DNA of 64,000 nucleotides, from NCBI RefSeq assembly GCF_016650695.1, contig NZ_JAEKFH010000004.1:62001-126000 (forward strand), given 5' to 3'. Each line of letters opens with the position of its first letter. The stretch's first letter is position 1. The notes below the pieces were generated by a model. It saw only the letters and a program-made list of their open reading frames with translations. It was not told the origin of the DNA and did not search any database. Position numbers and translations under genes: made by a program. Source of the stretch: Pseudomonas sp. TH41. Its GTDB lineage: Bacteria > Pseudomonadota > Gammaproteobacteria > Pseudomonadales > Pseudomonadaceae. Of the stretch, positions 38,491 to 47,469 are shown one piece after another.

Positions 38491-39690
38491 ATGCCAAATC
38501 AAGCCCCTCCTCAGGCCTCGCCTCCCCGCGCCTTGCGCTGGGCGGTGGCCGGTTCGGTGATCGTGATGATCGCTGCCGGTGGCCTGTTCTACTACGCCTC
38601 GAAAATGGCCGCGGTCAAGCGCCAGACCCACCATGACGAAGTGACGGTCACCATTCACCCGCACAGCTGCGAGCCGAATGCGCTGACGGTGCCGGCGGGC
38701 CACGCCAGTTTCCGTATCGTCAACCGCTCGGATCGGGCCGTCGAATGGGAAATCCTCGACGGTGTGCTGGTGCTCGAAGAACGGGAAAACATCGCCCCCG
38801 GCCTGAGCCAGGTGATCAACGCGAACCTGTTGCCCGGCGACTACGCAATCACTTGCGGCTTGTTGAGCAACCCGCGCGGCACCTTGCATGTCACGCCGAC
38901 CGCTGCGTCCGACGCCGCGGCCAAGGCAAAACCTTCGATGGTCGCTTTCGTCGGACCGTTGTCGGAATTTCGCGTCTACCTGAGCAGCCAAAGCAGCGCG
39001 CTGATCAAGGCCGTCGCGGCGCTTGAGCACGCGATCAACGCCGGTGACCTCAGCCAGGCGCAAGCGTTGTACGTGCCAGCCCGTGCCGCTTATCAACGAA
39101 TCGCCCCGGCCGCCCAGCGCCTGGCCGAACTGGATAACGCCATCAACGCACGCGCCGACTACTTCGAGAAGCGCGAGCAAGACCCGGACTTCGTTGGTTT
39201 CCACCGCATCGAATTTGCGCTGTTTCAACAGCGCGACCTCGACGGTCTGGCACCGATTGCCCAGCGCCTGACCGCCGATGTCACTGCGCTCAAACAACAA
39301 CTGTTGGCCCAATCCCTGCCGCCGGAACAACTGGTGAGCAGTGTGGTGCGCAACCTCAACAGCCTCGCCGATGTTCGTGCCAGCAGTGGCGAAGAAGAGC
39401 GCTACAGCCACCTCGATTTGAACGGTTTCGCCGCGAACCTCGAAGCGACCCATAAAGTCGTCGACCTGTTGCGTCCGTTGCTGACCAACACCGCCGCCGA
39501 ACTGCTGCCGAAGATCGACAGCGCCGTCACAGCCCTGGACGCCGAACTCAATGGCTTGAAGGTCAAGGACGTCTACGCGAGCTACGACACGGTCAGTGCC
39601 GAACAGCGCAAACAGATCGCCGACAAGGCCAAGGCCCTGGCCGATGCACTCGATGGAATTGATCCCGCCCTTGGCCTGTCCGGCCTATAA
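38491..39690 (+). CDS. efeO: EfeO iron-uptake protein with cupredoxin domain
   Basis: 399 aa. The ATG at 38491 follows AAGGG; longer readings run into a repeat. Residues 16-36 are a single membrane anchor. An EfeO-type cupredoxin domain follows (HPHSCEPNALTVPAG, ITCGLLSNPRGT). From about 150 comes the M75 imelysin-like domain with GFHRIEFALFQ (HxxE) and EERYSHLDL. It is held at the outer face of the inner membrane and delivers iron to EfeU. Spacing to efeU is 154 bp, filled by a REP. Confidence 0.93.
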   Translation: MPNQAPPQASPPRALRWAVAGSVIVMIAAGGLFYYASKMAAVKRQTHHDEVTVTIHPHSCEPNALTVPAGHASFRIVNRSDRAVEWEILDGVLVLEERENIAPGLSQVINANLLPGDYAITCGLLSNPRGTLHVTPTAASDAAAKAKPSMVAFVGPLSEFRVYLSSQSSALIKAVAALEHAINAGDLSQAQALYVPARAAYQRIAPAAQRLAELDNAINARADYFEKREQDPDFVGFHRIEFALFQQRDLDGLAPIAQRLTADVTALKQQLLAQSLPPEQLVSSVVRNLNSLADVRASSGEEERYSHLDLNGFAANLEATHKVVDLLRPLLTNTAAELLPKIDSAVTALDAELNGLKVKDVYASYDTVSAEQRKQIADKAKALADALDGIDPALGLSGL

Positions 39691-39709
39691 GCAGAAGACG
39701 ACTTATCAG

Positions 39710-41008
39710 ATGAACGACTCAGAGCAATTCAACCTTCAGCGTCGCCGGGTATTGATGGGCATGGGCGCGGCCGGCGTGGCCCTCGCCGGTTCGGCATTGA
39801 GCTGCCCGGCCATGGCCGCCAGCCCGGCGCAAGTGACTGAAGCACCGAGCAGCGAAAAGACTGAAGACCGCCACGCGTTCCATGGCCAACACCAGACCGG
39901 CATCATTACGCCACGCCCGGCGTCTGGCATGGTGGTGTCATTCGATGTATTGGCCAGCGACCGCGAGGACCTGGAGCGCCTGTTCCGCACCCTCAACGAA
40001 CGCATCGCGTTTTTGATGAAGGGCGGCCCGGTGACTCAGGTCGACCCGAAGCTGCCGCCAGTGGATTCGGGGATTCTGGGCCCGGTGGTGACGCCGGACA
40101 ACCTGACCATCACCGTGTCGGTGGGCGAGTCGCTGTTCGACGAGCGATTCGGCCTGGCCGATGCCAAACCGAAGCGGCTGATCCGCATGGTCGGCTTCCC
40201 CAACGATGCGCTGGATGCCGATTGCTGCCATGGCGACCTCAGCGTGCAGTTCTGCTCCAACACCACCGACACCAACATTCACGCGCTGCGCGACATCCTG
40301 AAAAACCTGCCGGATTTGCTGTTGGTGCGCTGGAAACAGGAAGGCAGCGTGCCGCCGCAGGCGCCGGTGAAACCGGGTGTGCCGGCGCAGAGCGCGCGTA
40401 ACTTCCTGGGTTTTCGCGATGGCTCGGCCAACCCCAATTCCAACGATACCAAAGCCATGGACAGCATCGTCTGGGTCCAGCCTGGCAGTGATGAACCGGC
40501 GTGGGCAGCTAACGGCAGCTACCAAGCGGTGCGAATCATCCGCAACTTCGTCGAGCGCTGGGACCGTACGCCGTTGCAGGAACAGGAAAGCATCCTCGGC
40601 CGGGTCAAAAGCACCGGCGCACCGATGGGCTGCGCGCATGAAACCGAGGTCCCGGACTACACCAAGGACCCGGAAGGCAAGCTGACCAAACTCGATGCGC
40701 ACATCCGTCTGGCCAACCCGCGCACCGCCGCGACCCAGGCCAACCTGATCCTGCGCCGACCGTTCAACTACTCCAACGGGGTGAACAAGAATGGCCAGTT
40801 GGACATGGGATTGTTGTTCATTTGCTACCAGTCCGATCTGCACAAAGGCTTCATCACCGTACAAACCCGCCTCAACGGCGAACCGCTCGAGGAATACCTC
40901 AAGCCGGTTGGCGGCGGGTACTTCTTCACCCTGCCGGGTGTTACGGGCGACAAGGACTTCATCGGTCGCACGCTGCTTGATGCCACACAACCCACAACAA
41001 ACGCCTAA
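39710..41008 (+). CDS. efeB: EfeB DyP-type peroxidase, Tat-exported
   Basis: 432 aa heme peroxidase of the EfeB/DyP family, the periplasmic component that oxidises Fe2+ or, as proposed for E. coli, releases iron from heme. The N-terminus has a Tat signal with QRRRVLMG (Arg11-13), a hydrophobic stretch and a cleavage site near AMA. GFRDG (234-238) carries the distal Asp237, and DAHIRLANPR has the proximal heme ligand His331. The gene starts 19 bp after efeO. Confidence 0.94.
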   Translation: MNDSEQFNLQRRRVLMGMGAAGVALAGSALSCPAMAASPAQVTEAPSSEKTEDRHAFHGQHQTGIITPRPASGMVVSFDVLASDREDLERLFRTLNERIAFLMKGGPVTQVDPKLPPVDSGILGPVVTPDNLTITVSVGESLFDERFGLADAKPKRLIRMVGFPNDALDADCCHGDLSVQFCSNTTDTNIHALRDILKNLPDLLLVRWKQEGSVPPQAPVKPGVPAQSARNFLGFRDGSANPNSNDTKAMDSIVWVQPGSDEPAWAANGSYQAVRIIRNFVERWDRTPLQEQESILGRVKSTGAPMGCAHETEVPDYTKDPEGKLTKLDAHIRLANPRTAATQANLILRRPFNYSNGVNKNGQLDMGLLFICYQSDLHKGFITVQTRLNGEPLEEYLKPVGGGYFFTLPGVTGDKDFIGRTLLDATQPTTNA

Positions 41009-41032
41009 ACAACCCCCACACGGAACCGTCCC

Positions 41033-41857
41033 ATGAAAAAGTCGCCACTCGCTTTATTGCTGACCCTTGGCTTGCTCAACACCCCGTTTTCAGCTTTCGC
41101 AGCGACGGCGCCACTGGATCTGGTGGGGCCGGTCTCGGACTACAAGATCTACGTCACCGAACAACTGGGCGAACTGGCCAGCCATACCCAACAGTTCACC
41201 GACGCCGTGAAAAAAGGTGACCTGGCCACCGCACAAAAGCTTTACGCACCGACCCGCGTTTACTATGAGTCGATCGAGCCGATTGCCGAACTGTTCAGTG
41301 ACCTGGATGCGTCCATCGACTCCCGTGTCAACGACCATGAGAAAGGCGTGAAAGCCGAAGACTTCACCGGTTTTCACCGCATCGAATATTCGCTGTTCAC
41401 GGAAAAAAGCACCCAAGGCCTGGGCGAACTGGCCGACGGCCTGAACAAGGACGTGAAAGACCTGCAATCGCGCGTAGCCGGCCTGACCTTCCCGCCTGAG
41501 AAAGTCGTCGGTGGCGCTGCTGCGCTACTGGAAGAAGTGGCAGCGACCAAGATCTCCGGTGAGGAAGATCGCTACAGCCACACCGACCTCTATGACTTCC
41601 AGGGCAACATCGACGGCGCGAAGAAAATCGTTGACCTGTTCCGTCCGCAGATCGAGAAGCAGGACGCTGCGTTCATTGCCAAGGTCGACAAGAATTTCGC
41701 TTCCGTCGACAAAACTCTGGCCAAGTACAAGACCAAGGATGGCGGTTTCGAGACGTATGACAAGGTGAAAGAGAACGACCGTAAAGCGCTGGTCGGGCCG
41801 GTGAATACCTTGGCTGAAGACCTGTCGACGCTGCGTGGGAAATTGGGTTTGAATTGA
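41033..41857 (+). CDS. efeO: Second EfeO/EfeM-like periplasmic M75 protein
   Basis: 274 aa with a Sec signal peptide (about 24 residues, AFA|A) and an M75 imelysin-like domain only; no cupredoxin. GFHRIEYSLF repeats the HxxE motif of the first EfeO, and EEDRYSHTDLYDF is also shared. This matches the EfeM type of short EfeO seen beside EfeUOB in Pseudomonas. It lies 24 bp after efeB, so a free periplasmic iron-binding partner is made with the anchored one. Confidence 0.92.
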   Translation: MKKSPLALLLTLGLLNTPFSAFAATAPLDLVGPVSDYKIYVTEQLGELASHTQQFTDAVKKGDLATAQKLYAPTRVYYESIEPIAELFSDLDASIDSRVNDHEKGVKAEDFTGFHRIEYSLFTEKSTQGLGELADGLNKDVKDLQSRVAGLTFPPEKVVGGAAALLEEVAATKISGEEDRYSHTDLYDFQGNIDGAKKIVDLFRPQIEKQDAAFIAKVDKNFASVDKTLAKYKTKDGGFETYDKVKENDRKALVGPVNTLAEDLSTLRGKLGLN

Positions 41858-41882
41858 GGTTTTTGTAGCGTTTGAGGTGCCC

Positions 41883-41961
41883 CCTTCGCGAGCAAGCCCG
41901 CTCCCACATTAGTTTTGTGTTGATCACAGATCCAATGTGGGAGCGGGCTTGCTCGCGAAGG
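41883..41961. repeat. Family A REP inverted pair
   Basis: Arms CCTTCGCGAGCAAGCCCGC... and their complement, extended by AATGTGGGAG at the inner side. It lies between two convergent genes and is a likely terminator. Confidence 0.9.
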
Positions 41962-41999
41962 CATTTTATAAGGCGATACATCTACCCCGCCGTTAGTCC

Positions 42000-43343
42000 T
42001 CACAACATCCGATAGAGCAACCGCTCGATCCGCACCCGACTGACGCGCTTGAGAAACTTGGCCACTGCCGCCGGGTATTCCAGCAGTGTTTCCAGGTCCT
42101 GATAACGCTCGATGCGCGTGGTGTTCTGGAAGATCTCCGCCAGTTCCTTGGTACGCGGCTCGAGCAATTCACCTTTCGGGTCATCGATCAGCAACGCGTT
42201 TTCAAGGTCAAGGCGAAACGCTCGTGGATTGAGGTTGTTGCCGGTCAGCAAGGTATAGCGCTGGTCGACCCACATGCCTTTGAGGTGGTAAGTGTTATCG
42301 CCATCTCGCCACAGGTGCAAGTTCAGCTTGGCGCTGTCGATGCTGTGTTGATGCCGTTTGGCAAAGCGTCGCAGGCTGATCTCGTAGAGATAGGGCAGCG
42401 CCGCGATCACCTTGAACGGTTCGCTCGGCGGGATGTAAAAGTCGTTGGCCGTCTTGTCGCCGACAATGATGTCGATCTTCACGCCCCGCGCCAGCGCACG
42501 GTTGATTTCCCGGGTGACGGCCAGCGGCAAGTTGAAGTACGGCGTGCAGATGATCAGATGATGTTGGGCGCTGGCGATCAGCTCGCAGATCACCCGGCTC
42601 AACGGGTTATTCTTGCCCACCCCCAGCAACGGACTGACGGACAGTTCGCCCTTTATCGTGCTGCCTTGCGTGGTGTCGTAGGCCGCGTGCTTGAGCCGAC
42701 TGCGCAGATCGCCGATGTCGTTGCGCAGGCTGCGGGTGGTCGGCAAGTTCGGTAAATCGAGACGATGCACGGCTTTTGAGGTCATCAGCCCATGCTGAAT
42801 CAGGTGCTGCATCGAATCGGCCAGCGCGCTGTTCTGCAGCAGGTGATAACGGTCGTAGCGGTACTTGTCGAATTTGTGCAGGTACACGTTGTTCAGACTT
42901 GCACCGCTGTAGATCACGCAGTCATCGATCACGAAACCTTTCAAATGCAGCACACCGAACAACTCGCGAGTCTGCACGGGCACGCCGTACACCGGCACCA
43001 CACTCTCGTGGGTGCGGGTGGTTTCCTGATACCAGGCCGAGTTGCCCGGCTGCTTGCCGGCACCGATCAAACCACGTTGGGCGCGCAGCCAGTCAACCAC
43101 CACCACGACGTCCAGTTCCGGACGCGCCAGTTTGGCGGCGTGCAAGGCGTCGAGAATTTCCTGGCCGGCCTCATCCTGTTGCAGGTACAGCGCGACGATA
43201 TAGATGCGCTGAGTGGCGCTGGCGATTTTTTCCAGCAGGCAGCGACGGAACTCGGCAGCACCAGAGAGGATGGTGACGGCATCCGCGTTCAGCGGAAAAC
43301 TGCGCAGTTTGGGCAGCAAAGAGCGTTTGAAAAGCGACGGCAT
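42000..43343 (-). CDS. pssA: CDP-diacylglycerol-serine O-phosphatidyltransferase
   Basis: 447 aa phospholipase D superfamily enzyme that makes phosphatidylserine, the precursor of phosphatidylethanolamine. It has two HKD motifs: HLKGFVIDD (His133, Lys135, Asp140) with YSGASLNN after it, and YHLKGMWVD in the C-terminal half with TGNNLNPR. These and KYRYDRYHLL match E. coli PssA (451 aa) closely, as opposed to the unrelated membrane PssA of other bacteria. It is a single-gene unit, bounded by a family A repeat downstream and a family B repeat upstream. Confidence 0.92.
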   Translation of the reverse strand: MPSLFKRSLLPKLRSFPLNADAVTILSGAAEFRRCLLEKIASATQRIYIVALYLQQDEAGQEILDALHAAKLARPELDVVVVVDWLRAQRGLIGAGKQPGNSAWYQETTRTHESVVPVYGVPVQTRELFGVLHLKGFVIDDCVIYSGASLNNVYLHKFDKYRYDRYHLLQNSALADSMQHLIQHGLMTSKAVHRLDLPNLPTTRSLRNDIGDLRSRLKHAAYDTTQGSTIKGELSVSPLLGVGKNNPLSRVICELIASAQHHLIICTPYFNLPLAVTREINRALARGVKIDIIVGDKTANDFYIPPSEPFKVIAALPYLYEISLRRFAKRHQHSIDSAKLNLHLWRDGDNTYHLKGMWVDQRYTLLTGNNLNPRAFRLDLENALLIDDPKGELLEPRTKELAEIFQNTTRIERYQDLETLLEYPAAVAKFLKRVSRVRIERLLYRML

Positions 43344-43414
43344 AGGGCTCGCAATGGGTCGAATCCGAAGAACCCGAGAGCTTACACCATGGATTGCCTT
43401 GGGTCTTGTGGCGA

Positions 43415-43479
43415 AAGATCGCAGCCTTCGGCAGCTCCTACGCTGATCTCCTGTAGGAGCTGCCGAAGGCTGCGATCTT
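43415..43479. repeat. Family B inverted repeat
   Basis: Arms of about 27 bp (GGAGCTGCCGAAGGCTGCGA form) just 10-12 bases apart, between the divergent pssA and TetR-family genes. Confidence 0.88.
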
Positions 43480-43507
43480 TTGATCTTTAAAATCTACTTG
43501 ATTATGA

Positions 43508-43521
43508 AGAACGATCGTTCT
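43508..43521. promoter_or_regulatory. Palindromic operator for the TetR-family gene
   Basis: Perfect 14-base palindrome AGAACGATCGTTCT, 12 bp before the ATG at 43534. TetR proteins usually repress their own gene at such a site. Its position inside the upstream in-frame stretch argues that translation begins at 43534. Confidence 0.55.
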
Positions 43522-43533
43522 ACTGTTCGCCAC

Positions 43534-44100
43534 ATGAACGAAATAACCAGCAACGACACACGCGACATCATTCTGGACGTCACCGAAAAGTTGATCTACA
43601 AAAGTGGCATCGCCGCCACCGGCATGGATCTTCTGGTGAAAACCGCCGGCGTCTCCAGAAAGAGCATCTACCGCTACTTCGCCAACAAGGAAGCGCTCAC
43701 CGTCGCGGCCCTGCAACGCCGCGACCTGCGCTGGATGCAGTGGTATCGAAGTGAAGTCAACCGGGCCGAGACCCCGGTCGAGCGGTTGCTCAACCTGTTT
43801 ACCGTGCTCAAGGCCTGGTTCGCCTCCGAAGGCTTCCGCGGTTGCGCGTTCATTAACACCAGCGGCGAAACCGGCGACTCGCAAGACCCTGTTCGCCTGG
43901 TCGCCAAGGACCACAAACAGAAGCTGCTCGACTACGTGCGCGAGCTCTGTACCGAACATGGCGCTACAGACCCGGAGACGCTGGCAAAACAGCTGCTGAT
44001 CCTGATCGATGGCGCCATTACCGTGGCGCTTGTCATGGGGGATCACAGTGCGGCCGATAATGCGCAATGCATGGCGCGAAAGTTATTGGACCTGCCATAA
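43534..44100 (+). CDS. TetR/AcrR-family regulator
   Basis: 188 aa from the ATG at 43534; a longer form from 43504 would cover the palindrome. The HTH domain is residues 8-55 ([36 protein letters not shown]). The C-terminal domain has [15 protein letters not shown], typical of TetR proteins sensing small hydrophobic molecules. The DUF1348 gene follows 52 bp later on the same strand and is the obvious target. No good ribosome site is visible. Confidence 0.85.
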   Translation: MNEITSNDTRDIILDVTEKLIYKSGIAATGMDLLVKTAGVSRKSIYRYFANKEALTVAALQRRDLRWMQWYRSEVNRAETPVERLLNLFTVLKAWFASEGFRGCAFINTSGETGDSQDPVRLVAKDHKQKLLDYVRELCTEHGATDPETLAKQLLILIDGAITVALVMGDHSAADNAQCMARKLLDLP

Positions 44101-44152
44101 CTCCATCAAGCCCGACAATGTTTTTGAACTGTACGTTGATAGGGAGACTTAT

Positions 44153-44629
44153 ATGTCTAACGCTGAAGTTCGTCCGCCATTGCCGCCCTTCACCCGTGAG
44201 TCGGCGATCGAAAAAGTTCGTCTGGCCGAAGATGGCTGGAACTCCCGAGACCCGCAGCGCGTATCCCTGGCCTACACCCTGGACACAAAATGGCGTAACC
44301 GCGCCGAGTTCGCCAACAACCGTGAAGAAGCCAAAGGCTTTCTGACCCGCAAATGGGCCAAGGAACTGGACTACCGACTGATCAAGGAACTCTGGGCCTT
44401 CACCGGCAATCGCATCGCCGTGCGTTACGCCTATGAATGGCACGACGACTCCGGCAACTGGTTCCGTTCCTACGGCAACGAGAACTGGGAGTTCAATGAA
44501 GACGGATTGATGGCCAACCGGTTTGCCTCCATCAATGACCTGCCCATCAAGGAAAGCGAGCGCAAATTCCGTTGGTCGCTGGGACGCCGACCGGATGATC
44601 ATCCGGGCCTGTCTGATCTAGGCCTATAA
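44153..44629 (+). CDS. DUF1348 / SnoaL-like (NTF2-fold) protein
   Basis: 158 aa protein of the DUF1348 family with an NTF2-like alpha+beta cone fold. The ATG at 44153 is preceded by AGGGAG. The core is [37 protein letters not shown] and [20 protein letters not shown], all conserved in the family. Function is unknown; the TetR neighbour suggests induction by a small molecule. The last 24 bases are copied repeatedly in the tandem array that follows. Confidence 0.88.
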   Translation: MSNAEVRPPLPPFTRESAIEKVRLAEDGWNSRDPQRVSLAYTLDTKWRNRAEFANNREEAKGFLTRKWAKELDYRLIKELWAFTGNRIAVRYAYEWHDDSGNWFRSYGNENWEFNEDGLMANRFASINDLPIKESERKFRWSLGRRPDDHPGLSDLGL

Positions 44630-44640
44630 ACACTATCCCC

Positions 44641-44729
44641 CCTGTAGGAGCTGCCGCAGGCTGCGATCTTTTGACTTTGCTTTTTAAAAACAAGATCAAA
44701 AGATCGCAGCCTGCGGCAGCTCCTACAGG
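44641..44729. repeat. Family B inverted repeat in array copy 1
   Basis: Further copies lie at 44966-45054, 45290-45378 and 45614-45702, all with the GGAGCTGCCGCAGGCTGCGA arm. The loop contains TTTGCTTTTTAAAAACAAG. Confidence 0.92.
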
Positions 44730-44811
44730 GACCGCGTTTCATCAGGCGTTTGCGAGGGTTTGTTTGATTTGCGCCCTGGCCGCAAGCTAGTGCACCAACG
44801 CCTATTCCACA

Positions 44812-44901
44812 TGTGGGAGCGAGCCTGCGCGCGAAGACGGTTTAACCTTCAACATCATCGTTGGCTGATGCACTGCTTTCGCGAGCAGGCTCGCTCCCAC
44901 A
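44812..44901. repeat. Family A REP pair in array copy 1
   Basis: Further copies lie at 45137-45226 and 45461-45550. The left arm of copies 1 and 3 reads GCCTGCGCGC, breaking pairing with the right arm; copy 2 keeps the pairing CCTGCTCGCG. Confidence 0.9.
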
Positions 44902-45884
44902 ATGGTTTTGTGGTGTTCAGGCCACCGCTGGGCCTGTCTGATCCAGGCCTGTAAACACTATCCCCCCTGTAGGAGCTGCCGCAGGCTGCGATCTTTTGAC
45001 TTTGCTTTTTAAAAACAAGATCAAAAGATCGCAGCCTGCGGCAGCTCCTACAGGGACCGCGTTTCATCAGGCGTTTGCGAGGGTTTGTTTGATTTGCGCC
45101 CTGGCCGCAAGCTAGTGCACCAACGCCTATTCCACATGTGGGAGCGAGCCTGCTCGCGAAGACGGTTTAACCTTCAACATCATCGTTGGCTGATGCACTG
45201 CTTTCGCGAGCAGGCTCGCTCCCACAATGGTTTTGTGGTGTTCAGGCCACTGCTGGGCCTGTCTGACCCAGGCCTGTAAACACTATCCCCCTGTAGGAGC
45301 TGCCGCAGGCTGCGATCTTTTGACTTTGCTTTTTAAAAACAAGATCAAAAGATCGCAGCCTGCGGCAGCTCCTACAGGGACCGCGTTTCATCAGGCGTTT
45401 GCGAGGGTTTGTTTGATTTGCGCCCTGGCCGCAAGCTAGTGCACCGACGCCTATTCCACATGTGGGAGCGAGCCTGCGCGCGAAGACGGTTTAACCTTCA
45501 ACATCATCGTTGGCTGATGCACTGCTTTCGCGAGCAGGCTCGCTCCCACAATGGTTTTGTGGTGTTCAGGCCACTGCCGGGCCTGTCTGACCCAGGCCTG
45601 TAAACACTATCCCCCTGTAGGAGCTGCCGCAGGCTGCGATCTTTTGACTTTGCTTTTTAAAAACAAGATCAAAAGATCGCAGCCTGCGGCAGCTCCTACA
45701 GGGACCGCGTTTCATCAGGCGTCATTACTGTCAGCTTTCGGGACGATTTGCTGAAGCACTGTTGCCGCAGCAACAGTAGAACCTCGCGAAGGTGTCAGAC
45801 CGGTCGCCGCAAAAGTTGGATATAGGTAAGATGTCGCCCCTTCCCCGCAGTCCTTTCCTGCACCCCGCCGAATAAGCCGATTCC

Positions 45885-46664
45885 ATGCCTTTCGAACTCA
45901 GTGTTGACCTCACCACCCTGGCCATTCTGGCCTTTGTCGCTTTCATCGCCGGATTTATCGACGCCATTGCCGGTGGCGGCGGTCTGTTGACAACGCCGGC
46001 GCTGTTGACCGCCGGTCTCCCGCCGCATCTGGTGCTGGGCACCAACAAATTGAGCTCGACGTTCGGCTCGGCCACCGCCAGTTTCACCTTCTACCGCCGC
46101 AAGCTATTCCATCCCAAGCAGTGGGTGCACGCGATTGTCGGCACCCTGGTCGGGGCGTTGACCGGTGCCGTGGTTGCGCATTACCTGCCTGCAGAATGGC
46201 TGAACAAAATGCTCCCGCTCATTGTCTTCGCCTGCGGCCTGTATTTGTTGTTTGGCGGCACGCCGAAAGCGCCGCTGGACAGCGACGCGCCAATCAAGAA
46301 AAAGTGGCAATCGACCCAAGGCTTCAGCCTCGGTTTCTACGACGGCGTGGCCGGCCCCGGTACTGGCGCGTTCTGGACGGTCAGCAGCATGCTGATGTAC
46401 CCCATCGACTTGGTGAAGGCCAGCGGCGTGGCGCGCAGCATGAACTTCGTCAGCAACATTGCGGCGCTGTCGGTGTTCATATTTTCCGGGCAAGTGGACT
46501 GGATCATCGGCCTCAGCATGGGCCTGTCGGTGATGGTCGGCGCCTTCTTCGGCGCGCGCACCGCCATCAGTGGCGGTGCGAAATTCATCCGGCCGGTGTT
46601 CATCACCGTCGTGCTGGGACTGACCGTGCGGTTAGCCTGGCAACACTGGTTCAGCATGGCCTAA
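45885..46664 (+). CDS. TSUP (TauE/SafE) family permease
   Basis: 259 aa inner-membrane protein with about eight helices. The N-terminal motif [20 protein letters not shown] and the second-half [15 protein letters not shown] are the paired repeats of the TauE/SafE family, associated with export or uptake of sulfite, sulfoacetate or other organic anions. The last 33 bases overlap the end of nudC tail to tail. The upstream region 45723-45884 contains no repeat and should hold its promoter. Confidence 0.9.
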   Translation: MPFELSVDLTTLAILAFVAFIAGFIDAIAGGGGLLTTPALLTAGLPPHLVLGTNKLSSTFGSATASFTFYRRKLFHPKQWVHAIVGTLVGALTGAVVAHYLPAEWLNKMLPLIVFACGLYLLFGGTPKAPLDSDAPIKKKWQSTQGFSLGFYDGVAGPGTGAFWTVSSMLMYPIDLVKASGVARSMNFVSNIAALSVFIFSGQVDWIIGLSMGLSVMVGAFFGARTAISGGAKFIRPVFITVVLGLTVRLAWQHWFSMA

Positions 46665-47462
46665 ACGCCGGGCCACGTAGACGTCGATCAGGTAACGGGC
46701 AATCGAGCGGGACGCCGGCAACGGCGGCAGCTGGTGAACGTTGAACCACTGGGCGTCTTCAATCTCGTCTTCCTGACAGACAATCTCGCCACCGGCGTAC
46801 TCGGCGTGAAAGCCCAGCATCATCGAATGCGGGAATGGCCAGCACTGGCTACCGAGGTACTGGATGTTCTTGACCTCAATCTGCACTTCCTCGCGCACCT
46901 CGCGAATCAGGCAGTCTTCGGCGGACTCGCCCGGCTCGGCAAACCCGGCCAGCGTGCTGTAGACACCGCTGACGAAGCGCGGTGAGCGCGCCAGCAGGAC
47001 TTCATCGCCGCGGGTGACCAACACGATCATGCTCGGCGAAATCCGTGGGTAATAGCGTATATCGCAGGGTTCGCAATACATCGCACGCTCCCGGATCACC
47101 TGGTTCGTCGCCTGCCCGCAATTGCCGCAAAAGCGGTGCTCACGGGCCCAGGTGCCGATTTGCGCGGCATAACCCAGCACCTTGTAGACCGTGTGGTCGC
47201 CGTCCAGCATAAAGGCTCGCAGGCCTTTCCAGTTGCAGCCCGGCACTTCGCTGTGACTGCGCAGTTCCAGCAAATAGACCGGTTCGCCATCCAGATGGCC
47301 GATACCGTGTTCGGCGAGGATCGCCAGGTCCTGACGCTTGAGCCATTCGCGCGGAAACAGTGCGCCATTGTCATCGAACAGAAAGCCTTCAGGGCTGCGC
47401 GCTACCGCCCAGCCGCCCGGTTGATCGGTATCCAGTACTGCGGTGGTCCAGCGTGAAGTCAT
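46632..47462 (-). CDS. nudC: NADH pyrophosphatase NudC
   Basis: 276 aa Nudix hydrolase that cleaves NADH to NMNH and AMP and can remove NAD caps from RNA. The four-cysteine zinc ribbon is FCGNCG and MYCEPCD (about residues 111-131). The Nudix box runs [20 protein letters not shown], and the NudC-specific SQxWPFP motif is present as SQCWPFPHS. The crotonase-like gene ends upstream on the same strand only 7 bp away, so the two may be co-transcribed. Confidence 0.94.
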   Translation of the reverse strand: MTSRWTTAVLDTDQPGGWAVARSPEGFLFDDNGALFPREWLKRQDLAILAEHGIGHLDGEPVYLLELRSHSEVPGCNWKGLRAFMLDGDHTVYKVLGYAAQIGTWAREHRFCGNCGQATNQVIRERAMYCEPCDIRYYPRISPSMIVLVTRGDEVLLARSPRFVSGVYSTLAGFAEPGESAEDCLIREVREEVQIEVKNIQYLGSQCWPFPHSMMLGFHAEYAGGEIVCQEDEIEDAQWFNVHQLPPLPASRSIARYLIDVYVARRLGHAEPVLPG

Positions 47463-47469
47463 TTTTCAA

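Larger units (their letters stand above)
44605..45722. repeat. 325-bp tandem repeat array, 3.4 copies
   Basis: Units begin with GGCCTGTCTGATC and repeat with periods of 325, 325 and 324 bp; the fourth copy breaks off at about 45722. Each full unit holds the 3' end of the DUF1348 gene, a family B hairpin, a spacer of about 80 bp and a family A pair. Copies differ at a few bases (GCGCGC in copies 1 and 3, GCTCGC in copy 2). No gene lies in this 1.2-kb stretch. Confidence 0.93.

Noticed and set aside
44605..45722. CRISPR-like array
   Set aside because: The units are 325 bp, contain inverted repeats, and have no short uniform repeats with unique spacers; no cas genes are near.
44760..45754. Repeated 64-70-codon frames with near-identical peptides, looking like a gene family
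   Set aside because: They are translations of the 325-bp tandem units, crossing both palindromic repeats.
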